Source: Peptococcus simiae (lineage in GTDB: Bacteria; Bacillota; Peptococcia; Peptococcales; Peptococcaceae). Taken from it: a DNA stretch of 64,000 nucleotides. Location of the stretch: assembly GCF_046097595.1 (NCBI RefSeq), contig NZ_JBJUVG010000009.1, positions 1-64,000 of the forward strand. Direction: 5' to 3'. Within the stretch, counting starts at the first letter, position 1; the number at the start of each line of letters is the position of its first letter. This document shows positions 51,805-58,951 of this stretch, piece after piece. The notes under the pieces were generated by a model. The model was not told the origin of the DNA. It saw only the letters and a list, made by a program, of their open reading frames with translations, and did no database searches. Both the position numbers and the translations under genes were made by a program.

Positions 51805-52808
51805 GCGTCCTCCTCCTTTAGCGGTTGACTGAGTTTATTGATCCGGTTGGCCACGGCCAGGCCCATACCGGTTTCATCATAACTGGCAATAAGCATGATG
51901 TCACAGCCGGCGGCCTCCAACCGGCGCAAGCCGTCAAAGAGCCGGGCGGCGGCCAGTTCAGGGTGGGTCTTGGGCCCCAGGTTCCAAACCAGGACCGATG
52001 GGTCAAAGGGGGCCAGGACATTGAGGCTTTCATCATCTAAAAGTAGGCCGACTTTTTCCCCGGCATGCTGGGCTAAAAAAGCCCGGGCGGTGTCCAGGCC
52101 TGCATTGGGGAGACGGAGAACCGGGACATTTGGGGCATAGTGCCGGTACTTCATCCCGGGGGCCTTGGGCCGGTTGGTCAAGGTGGGGTCCGCCACCGGG
52201 CCGATGACCGCTTCCAGGGCCTCCTTGGTAATGCCGCCGGGCCGCAGGAGGCTGGGCGGGTCAACGGTCACATCGACAATGGTCGACTCCACCCCGACGG
52301 CCGTCTGGCCACCATCGATGACACCGGCCAATTCATCGCCAAAGTCTGCCTGGACGTGCCAGGCCTGGGTGGGCGAGGGCCGGCCGCTCTTATTGGCGGA
52401 CGGGGCGGCCAGGGGACGACCGGTGGCCCGGATGAGGGCCTGGGCCACCGGGTGGTCCGGCCAGCGTACGGCCACCGTATCCAGGCCGGCGGTGACCACA
52501 TCCGGTACCGTCTCCCGCCGCCTTAAAATAAGGGTCAGGGGCCCGGGCCAAAAGCGGTCGGCCAGTGCTTGCCCGGCCGGTGGCAGGGGCTCTACAATAT
52601 CCTCCAGCATGGCCCGGTCGGCAATATGTAAGATCAGGGGGTTGTCCTGGGGCCGGCCCTTGGCCTCGAAAATTTGTGCGCAGGCCGCGGCATTGAGGCC
52701 ATCGGCCCCGAGACCATAAACGGTTTCCGTGGGAAAAGCCACCAGGCCACCGGCCCGTAAGGCCGCCGCTGCCGCTTGCAGGTCCTCATCCTTTGCTCCT
52801 TGCCACAT
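51801..52808 (-). CDS. ywlC: L-threonylcarbamoyladenylate synthase (Sua5/YwlC)
   Basis: 335 aa, long Sua5 form: YrdC domain (GLVAFPTETVYGLGADGLNA, KGRPQDNPLILHIAD, PSANKSGRPSPTQAW) followed by the C-terminal Sua5 domain (RHYAPNVPVLRLPNAG). Makes threonylcarbamoyl-AMP for the t6A37 modification of ANN-decoding tRNAs. AAAGGAG precedes the ATG with eight bases spacing. First gene of the operon. Minus-strand TATACT in the 235-base upstream gap is a likely -10. Confidence 0.94.
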   Translation of the reverse strand: MWQGAKDEDLQAAAAALRAGGLVAFPTETVYGLGADGLNAAACAQIFEAKGRPQDNPLILHIADRAMLEDIVEPLPPAGQALADRFWPGPLTLILRRRETVPDVVTAGLDTVAVRWPDHPVAQALIRATGRPLAAPSANKSGRPSPTQAWHVQADFGDELAGVIDGGQTAVGVESTIVDVTVDPPSLLRPGGITKEALEAVIGPVADPTLTNRPKAPGMKYRHYAPNVPVLRLPNAGLDTARAFLAQHAGEKVGLLLDDESLNVLAPFDPSVLVWNLGPKTHPELAAARLFDGLRRLEAAGCDIMLIASYDETGMGLAVANRINKLSQPLKEEDA

Positions 52809-52975
52809 ACGGCCATCTCCTTTGATTGAAGTATACCTTTAGTATAAGCCATGCGCCCGGTCGCTTCAAGGCTTAGCCCCCCCTTGTGGGGATTTTGCCG
52901 GCCGCCGTTGACCGGGCTTTACCCGGGCCCGGCCATACTTATTCAATAAATGAAACTCTTTCTGCTTTTTTTCTG

Positions 52976-53029
52976 TTGACAGCCGGGCCGGTATTTGATA
53001 AATTACATATGTAGTTAGCCATACCTAAC
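52976..53029 (+). promoter_or_regulatory. Promoter and operator of DUF3793-flavodoxin genes
   Basis: TTGACA (52976-52981), 17 bases, TAAATT (52999-53004). Directly downstream GTTAG-CCATAC-CTAAC (53014-53029) is an inverted repeat that recalls metal-regulator (DtxR-like TTAGG/CCTAA) boxes. Binding by a metal regulator would fit flavodoxin expression on iron limitation, but it is inference. Confidence 0.5.
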
Positions 53030-53043
53030 GAAGTGGAGGCATT

Positions 53044-53595
53044 ATGCTTGAGCAAAGACTTATTTATTTTTGTGCGCCGACCCTGGCCGGTTTAAAAACG
53101 GCCGGTCTCTTTAATGCCAATGGTATTGCTGACCGGGACCTCCAGGCAGAAGCAGCCCGCCTGGCACCGGCCCTGTCCTACTGCGGCCTGGCCCTGAGAT
53201 TATTTTATAAGGAGGGCCGGGCCCCCCTCGTCTACCTCTACCGGCAGAGCGACTTGGCCAGAGACCTGGCTGATCCGGATATCCGGGCCTTTTTACAGAC
53301 TTATGATTACTGCTTAGATACGGTTGACACGGCGCTGGACGATTTAGAAGCACGCATCAAGACCTGTCCGGCCTTTCCCCATGAAGTGGGCGTGTTTTTA
53401 TCCTACCCGCTGGAAGACGTGAAGTGCTTCATTGCTTACGGCGGCAATAAATGCCAACTGTGTGGTCATTGGTGCGCCTATTCTCAAACCGAGGCGGCGC
53501 AGCTGTGTTTTAACCGGTATGACCAATGTAGCCATAGCTATCGCAATTTATATCGCTGCGGCCACCGCTTAGCGGACCTGGCTGTAGCCCGCTAG
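53044..53595 (+). CDS. DUF3793 family protein
   Basis: 183 aa with the family signature HEVGVFLSYPLEDVKCFIAYGG followed by KCQLCGHWCAYS. Cysteine-rich C-terminus. Members lie next to flavodoxin or iron-transport genes in many clostridia; function unknown, perhaps iron homeostasis. Flavodoxin follows after 15 bases. AGTGGAGG before the ATG. Confidence 0.8.
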   Translation: MLEQRLIYFCAPTLAGLKTAGLFNANGIADRDLQAEAARLAPALSYCGLALRLFYKEGRAPLVYLYRQSDLARDLADPDIRAFLQTYDYCLDTVDTALDDLEARIKTCPAFPHEVGVFLSYPLEDVKCFIAYGGNKCQLCGHWCAYSQTEAAQLCFNRYDQCSHSYRNLYRCGHRLADLAVAR

Positions 53596-53610
53596 AAAGG
53601 AAAGTGGAAA

Positions 53611-54045
53611 ATGAGTAAAATCACGATTTGTTATTGGAGTGGCACCGGGAATACGGAAAATATTGCCAACCTGGTGGCGGAAGGCGCCAAAGAAGCCGGC
53701 GCAGAAGTGACCATGGTCCAACCCTGGGACACCAGCGCTGATGACCTAGCTGCCTGCGATAAAATTGCTTTTGGCTGCCCGGCCATGGGGGATGAACAAC
53801 TGGAAACCGAAGACTTCCAGCCCCTCTGGGACGATGTCAAAGACAAGCTTAAAGGCAAGAAAATCGCCCTCTTCGGTTCTTACAACTGGAACAGTGGAGA
53901 ATGGATGGACACTTGGGCCCAGGAAGCGGCCCAAACCGGGGCCACCCTGGTGGCCGACGGCCTAGCCATCCTGGACTCTCCGGAACCCGGCTCTGATGAA
54001 GAAGACGATGCCAAGGCCCTGGGGGCTGCCCTCGCCAAAGCCTAA
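53611..54045 (+). CDS. Flavodoxin
   Basis: 144 aa short-chain flavodoxin. The FMN phosphate loop YWSGTGNTENIA is at residues 8-19, followed by CPAMGDEQLE and FGSYNWNSGEWMD loops that would hold the isoalloxazine. Low-potential electron carrier replacing ferredoxin on iron shortage. Cotranscribed with the DUF3793 gene. Confidence 0.95.
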   Translation: MSKITICYWSGTGNTENIANLVAEGAKEAGAEVTMVQPWDTSADDLAACDKIAFGCPAMGDEQLETEDFQPLWDDVKDKLKGKKIALFGSYNWNSGEWMDTWAQEAAQTGATLVADGLAILDSPEPGSDEEDDAKALGAALAKA

Positions 54046-54064
54046 TGAAGTAAAGCCTTCTCTC

Positions 54065-54105
54065 CGCCCTTCCGTCTTGCACTTGCAGGCCGGAAGGGCG
54101 TTTTT
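54065..54105 (+). terminator. Terminator after flavodoxin
   Basis: CGCCCTTCCG pairs with CGGAAGGGCG, followed by TTTTT. Confidence 0.85.
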
Positions 54106-54128
54106 CTTGCCCATAAGTGCACATAAAA

Positions 54129-54175
54129 AAACCGGCCTTTCAGCCGGCAGGCGTTCTGCATCTGAAAGGCCGGTA
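54129..54175 (-). terminator. Terminator after the single-TM protein gene
   Basis: ACCGGCCTTTCA pairs with TGAAAGGCCGGT over a large loop with inner GC pairs; T7 on the minus strand. Confidence 0.8.
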
Positions 54176-54194
54176 CATGGTATAGGGTCTCAAC

Positions 54195-54518
54195 CTAGTT
54201 GAAGAAACGGTTGAAAGAGGAAAGGGCTTTTTTACAGAGGCCCTTGCATTCGACAGATTTAACGGCATCCTTGCCGGCGTCGACAGCGGTTTCTGCGGTC
54301 CGGCCTAACTGCTCGAGCATCCCGTCGGGACGGAGATGGGCAACGGCCATCTTAGCCTGCTGGACATTCCGACGACGGTTGGGCAGGATAGCCATGAGCA
54401 GGAGCAGGGCAAAGGCGCCCAGGCCGATGGCCATGCCTAAGGCCACCTTGCCATCAAGACGTTCCTGTTCTTCTTCCATGATGGTGTTGCTGGACGGGTC
54501 TACGACATATTGTTTCAT
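54195..54518 (-). CDS. Hypothetical single-membrane-span protein
   Basis: 107 aa with a polar N-terminus, one membrane span (ALGMAIGLGAFALLLLMAIL) followed by RRR, and a charged tail ending CKGLCKKALSSFNRFFN. The pattern Cys-x-x-x-Cys near the end may be meaningful. Overlaps the preceding YflT-like gene by ATGA, so the two are made together. No known family recognised; perhaps a membrane-bound stress protein. Confidence 0.7.
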   Translation of the reverse strand: MKQYVVDPSSNTIMEEEQERLDGKVALGMAIGLGAFALLLLMAILPNRRRNVQQAKMAVAHLRPDGMLEQLGRTAETAVDAGKDAVKSVECKGLCKKALSSFNRFFN

Positions 54519-54916
54519 GATTGGTCTCCTTTTTTCTCTAAGAGGTCACGGTCACGCAGGACCAGTAGAATTTTGCCATTGTTGAGGTAGGTCTTAAAGC
54601 CATTGGCAATATCCTTGAGGTCTGCTTCTTCCGGAGGCAGGTCACCGACAGCCAGGGTTGGCAGGCTGGCCCGTTGGCGCTGCCAGAGCTTGAGGTTCAA
54701 GTTATCATAGGCCGGGGCCGGGGCAGCCGGGGCCGGGGCTTCTTCCCCTTCAGCCACTTCTACCGGGGCCGGTTCAACCAATTTGCCGTCTAAGAGTTCG
54801 GCTTGCCGGCGGGAAACCATTAAAACCGCCCGATCTCTTTCTCCGACCGGGAGGGTATCCAGGCCGTGGGCCAGGCCTTCCGGCGTATCAAAATTTCCGT
54901 AAACAGTTGTATACAT
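54515..54916 (-). CDS. YflT-like stress protein (weak match)
   Basis: 133 aa from an ATG behind GAGGAG (a GTG three codons earlier is less well placed). N-terminal MYTTVYGNFDTPEGLAHGL and the later DLPPEEADLKDIANGFKTYL with GKILLVLRD resemble the two halves of the YflT/general stress protein 17M fold, separated by an Ala/Pro-rich insert of about 25 residues. Match is by eye. Translationally coupled to the membrane protein downstream. Confidence 0.55.
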   Translation of the reverse strand: MYTTVYGNFDTPEGLAHGLDTLPVGERDRAVLMVSRRQAELLDGKLVEPAPVEVAEGEEAPAPAAPAPAYDNLNLKLWQRQRASLPTLAVGDLPPEEADLKDIANGFKTYLNNGKILLVLRDRDLLEKKGDQS

Positions 54917-55053
54917 CCCTTCCACTCCTCTTCTGTGATATGTCTATTTTAATATTGCGACGATTATATGTCAATCTTTCCCGCTTTTTCCGGGTAAAGG
55001 GCCGAGGGCTGGGTATGTAAAGGGTAGAAGCCAAAGGAGAAAGGAGCTTAGCT

Positions 55054-55338
55054 ATGTCTGAAACCATTCATTTTGACCATAACCGCTTTTACATCGGTGA
55101 CCGGGCCGACCAGGCCCAAGCCTACCTGGACATCGAACCGGCCGGGGACGGGGTCGTCCGCGCCACCCACACGGTGGTCGACGAAAGCATGCGGGGCCAG
55201 GGAGTCGCCGGCAAGTTACTGGAGGCCCTGGTCAACCACGCCCGCGAAGAAGGCTGGCAAATCGTCCCGGTGTGCAGCTATGTCCAAAGGGCCTTTGATA
55301 AGGACCCGGACCAGTACGGAGATGTCCATCACAAATAA
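55054..55338 (+). CDS. Small GNAT-type N-acetyltransferase (YidJ/YjdJ-like)
   Basis: 94 aa single-domain protein. Segments AYLDIEPAGDGVVRATHTVV and the acetyl-CoA loop MRGQGVAGKLLEALVNHARE, then WQIVPVCSYVQRAFDKDP. This is the short COG2388-like form. AAAGGAG precedes the ATG. Monocistronic with a terminator. Confidence 0.88.
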   Translation: MSETIHFDHNRFYIGDRADQAQAYLDIEPAGDGVVRATHTVVDESMRGQGVAGKLLEALVNHAREEGWQIVPVCSYVQRAFDKDPDQYGDVHHK

Positions 55339-55345
55339 ACAAAAA

Positions 55346-55366
55346 GCCGCCTTAGGCGGTTTTTTT
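55346..55366 (+). terminator. Terminator after the acetyltransferase gene
   Basis: CCGCC pairs with GGCGG around TTA and runs into seven T. Confidence 0.8.
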
Positions 55367-55455
55367 CTTGCCCCTTTCCGCCGGGCCGGCTTGAAAGCCG
55401 CTCTTAAAAGTGCGACAATACATATAAGCTGACTCAGAACAGAAAGGATATCCCT

Positions 55456-56109
55456 ATGGCTGCACAGGAATTTAACATTAAAACGGCCTCCCGCCTCTAC
55501 TATGGCGGCTATTACGACCGGCTGGTCGAGGCCAAAGAAAGCCTAGAGCTCTTATTCGGCGAAATGGAGTACGACCTGCTGAATAAGCAGGGGCGGAACC
55601 CCATTGAATACATCAAGGCCCGAATCAAGACCCCGGCCTCTATGGAGGAGAAATTGGGCCGGTTAAATAAGGGCGGCTTACGCCTCGGCGCCCAGGACCT
55701 CTTTGACGGCTGCGGGACCCGGCTGGTCTGCACCTTCATCGACGACTGCTATGCCATCAAAGACTGGCTGGCCACCCGGCCAGACCTGCTTTTTGTCGCA
55801 GAAAAAGACTATATCCGCCACCCCAAGGCCTCCGGCTACCGGTCCTACCACCTGCAGGTCCGGGTCCGGACCGATATCGGCCAGTGGGTCAATGCCGAAA
55901 TCCAAATCCGAACCATTGCCATGGACTGCTGGGCCACCCTGGAACACCACCTGCGCTATAAAAAGCACCTCTTGAATGAATCCATGATGGCCTCCGAATT
56001 GCAGCGGTGCGCCGATGAATTGGCTTCAACGGATATAAACCTGATGATCATCCGCGACCGGATTGTCTACGATAAGGAGGAAGCAAGCGATGAGAATACT
56101 CCTGGCTGA
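55456..56109 (+). CDS. Small alarmone synthetase (RelQ/YjbM-like)
   Basis: 217 aa with only the RelA/SpoT synthetase domain: EYIKARIKTPASMEEKL, DLFDGCGTRLVCTFIDDCY, YIRHPKASGYRSYHLQVRV and EIQIRTIAMDCWATLEHHL, the catalytic and (p)ppGpp-synthesis motifs. No hydrolase, TGS or ACT domain. It makes (p)ppGpp under stress from the cytoplasm. The 3' end overlaps the response-regulator gene by 20 bases, an unusual physical link of alarmone synthesis to a two-component system. Confidence 0.93.
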   Translation: MAAQEFNIKTASRLYYGGYYDRLVEAKESLELLFGEMEYDLLNKQGRNPIEYIKARIKTPASMEEKLGRLNKGGLRLGAQDLFDGCGTRLVCTFIDDCYAIKDWLATRPDLLFVAEKDYIRHPKASGYRSYHLQVRVRTDIGQWVNAEIQIRTIAMDCWATLEHHLRYKKHLLNESMMASELQRCADELASTDINLMIIRDRIVYDKEEASDENTPG

Positions 56110-56758
56110 CGACGAACGGGAATTGACCCGGGCCCTGGCCGTTATCCTGGCCCATGAAGGCTATGAAGTGGAAGTGGCCGATGATGGCCGGGAGGCCCTG
56201 GCCTATGCCCAGACAGAGGCCTTCGATGCCTATATCTTTGACATTATGATGCCGGTCATGGACGGGATCACCCTCCTGGAAACCCTCCGGGCCGCCGGCG
56301 ACCATACGCCGGCGATTTTCTTAACGGCAAAAAGCTCCACCGATGACACCATCAAGGGCCTGGATGCCGGCGCCAACGACTACCTCATCAAACCCTTTGC
56401 CATGGGCGAGCTCCTGGCCCGAGTCCGGGCCCTCCTCCGCCATAACGATGGCAATAGCCAGGCCCCCAAGAAGGTCAGTTGGCTCAACGTCTCCCTGGAT
56501 TGCCAGCGGAATATGCTCCAAGGCACCACTATGCGGCTGGCCCTGGCCCCGGACGAGGCCAAGCTGATGAAGGCCCTGATGGAAAGGGCCGGTAAGCCCA
56601 CCGCCCATGGCGACCTCCACCGGGACTGCCTGCCCCAGGTCAATGCCGATACCCTAAGCCTCTACCTGGACTATATCCAGCAAAAACTGGACTTCGTCGG
56701 CGCAGACGGCCACCTGGTCCGGGATAACGGCATGGTCTACCTAAAGGCCGACCGATGA
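56090..56758 (+). CDS. Response regulator, OmpR-like
   Basis: 222 aa. Receiver domain with ADDER at the N-terminus, phosphorylated Asp in FDIMMPVMDG (about residue 50), and KP in YLIKPFAMGELLARVRALL. The C-terminal part is a divergent winged helix (ALAPDEAKLMKALMERAG, TLSLYLDYIQQKL). A frame opening nine codons upstream is less well placed than this ATG behind AAGGAGG. The kinase follows with ATGA overlap. Confidence 0.93.
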   Translation: MRILLADDERELTRALAVILAHEGYEVEVADDGREALAYAQTEAFDAYIFDIMMPVMDGITLLETLRAAGDHTPAIFLTAKSSTDDTIKGLDAGANDYLIKPFAMGELLARVRALLRHNDGNSQAPKKVSWLNVSLDCQRNMLQGTTMRLALAPDEAKLMKALMERAGKPTAHGDLHRDCLPQVNADTLSLYLDYIQQKLDFVGADGHLVRDNGMVYLKADR

Positions 56759-57987
56759 TCCGCAAGTTACGCTGGCGGTTTATCTTTTCCACCATGCTCA
56801 GCCTCCTGCTGGTTATGGTGGTCCTCTTAACCGCTATCAACGGCCTGGCCTACTGGCAAAATATCAATAAAATAGACGGGCTCATTGACCTCATCGCCAG
56901 CCATGAAGGCCAGCTCCCAGCGGATCTTGACGCCGCCACCGACAAGGTCCGGGAGGACCTCAAACTCAGCGAGGAAACCCCCTATGAGACCCGCTACTTC
57001 ACCGTCTACCTGGATGAAGGGGACCGGGTCCTGGGCGTGAACCTGAGCCATATTGCCGGCACCAGTGGGGACCGGGCCAAGGTCCTGGCCTATACCGCCC
57101 TGACCAGTGACCGGCCCCGGGGGTCCCTGGACCATTACCGCTACCGGGTTATGCCCAAGGATGAGGGCAAGCTCCTCATCTTTTTAGATATGCAAAACGA
57201 GCATAACCTTCGGCAGGAATTTATCCGCAACAGCCTCCTGGTGGCCATCATTGCCTTTTTTGCCACCTTTATCCTGGTCATCCTCTTTTCTAAACGGGCC
57301 GTCCAACCCCTGATTGATAACCACCTGCTCCAACGCCGCTTTATCAGCGATGCCGGCCACGAACTCAAGACCCCCCTATCCGTCATTTCCGCCAATGTGG
57401 ACATCATTGAGCTGACCGAGGGCAAGAGCGAATGGACGGAGAGCATCCACCGGCAGGTGGACCGGATGAACGGCCTAGTCTCCGAGCTCTTAAAACTGGC
57501 CACCATGGAAGAGCGGGCCGCCCTCCGGCGGGACTTTATCGACCAGGACCTCTCTGCCATTACCGAAGAGATTGCCGCCTCCTTCCAGCCGGTGGCCACC
57601 CACGACCAGAAAAAACTGGCCCTGGACATCCAGCCCGGCATCCAGGTCTTAGGCGATGGCCAAAGCCTGGCCAACCTGGTCTCTGTCCTGGTGGACAATG
57701 CCCTCAAGTACTCGCCCCAGGAAACCACCGTCACCATCGAACTGAAAAATGCCGGCCGCCAGGGCAAAAGGCTCGCGGTCAGCAACACCTGCCAGGCCTG
57801 CCCGGATGTCAATGAACTGAACCGCTTATTCGAACGCTTTTACCGGGCGGACCCCTCCCGGTCCAGGCAGAGCGGGGGCTTTGGGATTGGGCTCTCCATG
57901 GCCAAGGCCATTGTCCAGGCCCACCGGGGGCAGGTGACAACCCAGTTAAAAGACCAGGTCATCACCTTTACCGTCACCCTCCCCTAG
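56755..57987 (+). CDS. Sensor histidine kinase
   Basis: 410 aa. Two membrane segments (FSTMLSLLLVMVVLLTAING, and VAIIAFFATFILVILFSKRA) flank an extracytoplasmic sensor region of about 120 residues. HisKA domain with FISDAGHELKTPLSVISAN (His about 201), HATPase with LVDNALKYSPQ and GGFGIGLSMAKAIVQAH. Acts with the upstream response regulator. Signal unknown. The operon ends with a strong terminator. Confidence 0.95.
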   Translation: MIRKLRWRFIFSTMLSLLLVMVVLLTAINGLAYWQNINKIDGLIDLIASHEGQLPADLDAATDKVREDLKLSEETPYETRYFTVYLDEGDRVLGVNLSHIAGTSGDRAKVLAYTALTSDRPRGSLDHYRYRVMPKDEGKLLIFLDMQNEHNLRQEFIRNSLLVAIIAFFATFILVILFSKRAVQPLIDNHLLQRRFISDAGHELKTPLSVISANVDIIELTEGKSEWTESIHRQVDRMNGLVSELLKLATMEERAALRRDFIDQDLSAITEEIAASFQPVATHDQKKLALDIQPGIQVLGDGQSLANLVSVLVDNALKYSPQETTVTIELKNAGRQGKRLAVSNTCQACPDVNELNRLFERFYRADPSRSRQSGGFGIGLSMAKAIVQAHRGQVTTQLKDQVITFTVTLP

Positions 57988-57992
57988 CAGAC

Positions 57993-58038
57993 AAAAAGCC
58001 CTAACCAGGCGGCCGGGCCGCTTGGTTAGGGCTTTTTT
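57993..58038. terminator. Bidirectional terminator after the histidine kinase
   Basis: AAAAAGCCCTAACCA pairs with TGGTTAGGGCTTTTT, with an inner GCGG/CCGC pair; serves the convergent membrane protein gene too. Confidence 0.9.
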
Positions 58039-58048
58039 ATTTACACCT

Positions 58049-58792
58049 TTACTCACCGGGCTGGCGTCGGTCGCGGCGCGCCTGGTCGGGCTGGTGCCGG
58101 TCGGATGACCGAAAGCGATCCACCTGGGGCAGGGTATCCGAAAAGGACCGGGGCCGGTCGATGCCGGCATAGCGGTCTCCCTTGGCCTGCCGGACCTGGT
58201 CCGCCAGGCTGGGGCCGGCTGCCTTGGCCTGTCGGCCGGAAGGCTGGCCTTGGGCCGGCTGGGTCCGGTTGCGTTCACTGACAGGCCGCCGGCCTGTTTG
58301 GGCATGGACCTGGTCCCGGGGACGGGACCGGTTGGCCGCCGCCAGGGCCTGGTCAGTGGCCCGGTTGGCCGAGGCGGACCGGGCGCCGGCAGACCGGTCT
58401 TCCGGTCTGGCCCCGGCCCGGTCTGAACCGGGGTTCATGCTTTCACGGGCCAGGTTCCGGCGGACCCGCCGGCGACTTTCGGCCCGGCTCCGTTCTTTCC
58501 GGGCCCGCTCGGTGCGGATATCCACCAAGAGGAGCCACATGAAGACGGCCGGTAGGGCATAGAGGACAAAGAGGGCCACCGAGGCCAGGAAGGACAGGAT
58601 GCTGAAATTCACCGTCGCCGAGGCCTGGAAGTAGGGAATGGCGCAAACCACTGCCACAACGGAAAAGGCCACAGGAAGCAGGAGGCCCAGGATAGGGCTG
58701 CGCTGGCGGGCTAAAATATTTTGGCAGTAGCCCCCCACAAGAATCATCAAAGCGATAATAGCAAAGGTCAAAAATGACTTTAACCAGAACAA
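58049..58792 (-). CDS. Hypothetical membrane protein with long Arg-rich disordered tail
   Basis: 247 aa. About three membrane segments in the first 95 residues (LTFAIIALMILVGGYC, LLLPVAFSVVAVVCAIPYF, SVALFVLYALPAVFMWLLLV), then about 150 residues extremely rich in Arg, Ala, Ser, Pro and Gln and poor in hydrophobic residues, so probably unfolded and cytoplasmic, perhaps contacting nucleic acid or anionic lipid. Begins with TTG after a GGGGGG-type ribosome binding site. No family recognised. Confidence 0.7.
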   Translation of the reverse strand: MFWLKSFLTFAIIALMILVGGYCQNILARQRSPILGLLLPVAFSVVAVVCAIPYFQASATVNFSILSFLASVALFVLYALPAVFMWLLLVDIRTERARKERSRAESRRRVRRNLARESMNPGSDRAGARPEDRSAGARSASANRATDQALAAANRSRPRDQVHAQTGRRPVSERNRTQPAQGQPSGRQAKAAGPSLADQVRQAKGDRYAGIDRPRSFSDTLPQVDRFRSSDRHQPDQARRDRRQPGE

Positions 58793-58951
58793 AAAAATCC
58801 CCCCTTAATTGCACACTTTTTCTGTAGTATATCATACTTCCGAGAGGCATGAAAGTTCTGTAAAATTCCCTCTTTCCCCTTGCAGCCGCTGGCCCTTGCA
58901 GGTAAACTAAGGATAGAAATCATCATATACTATGAAGAAGGAGCCTTGCTT

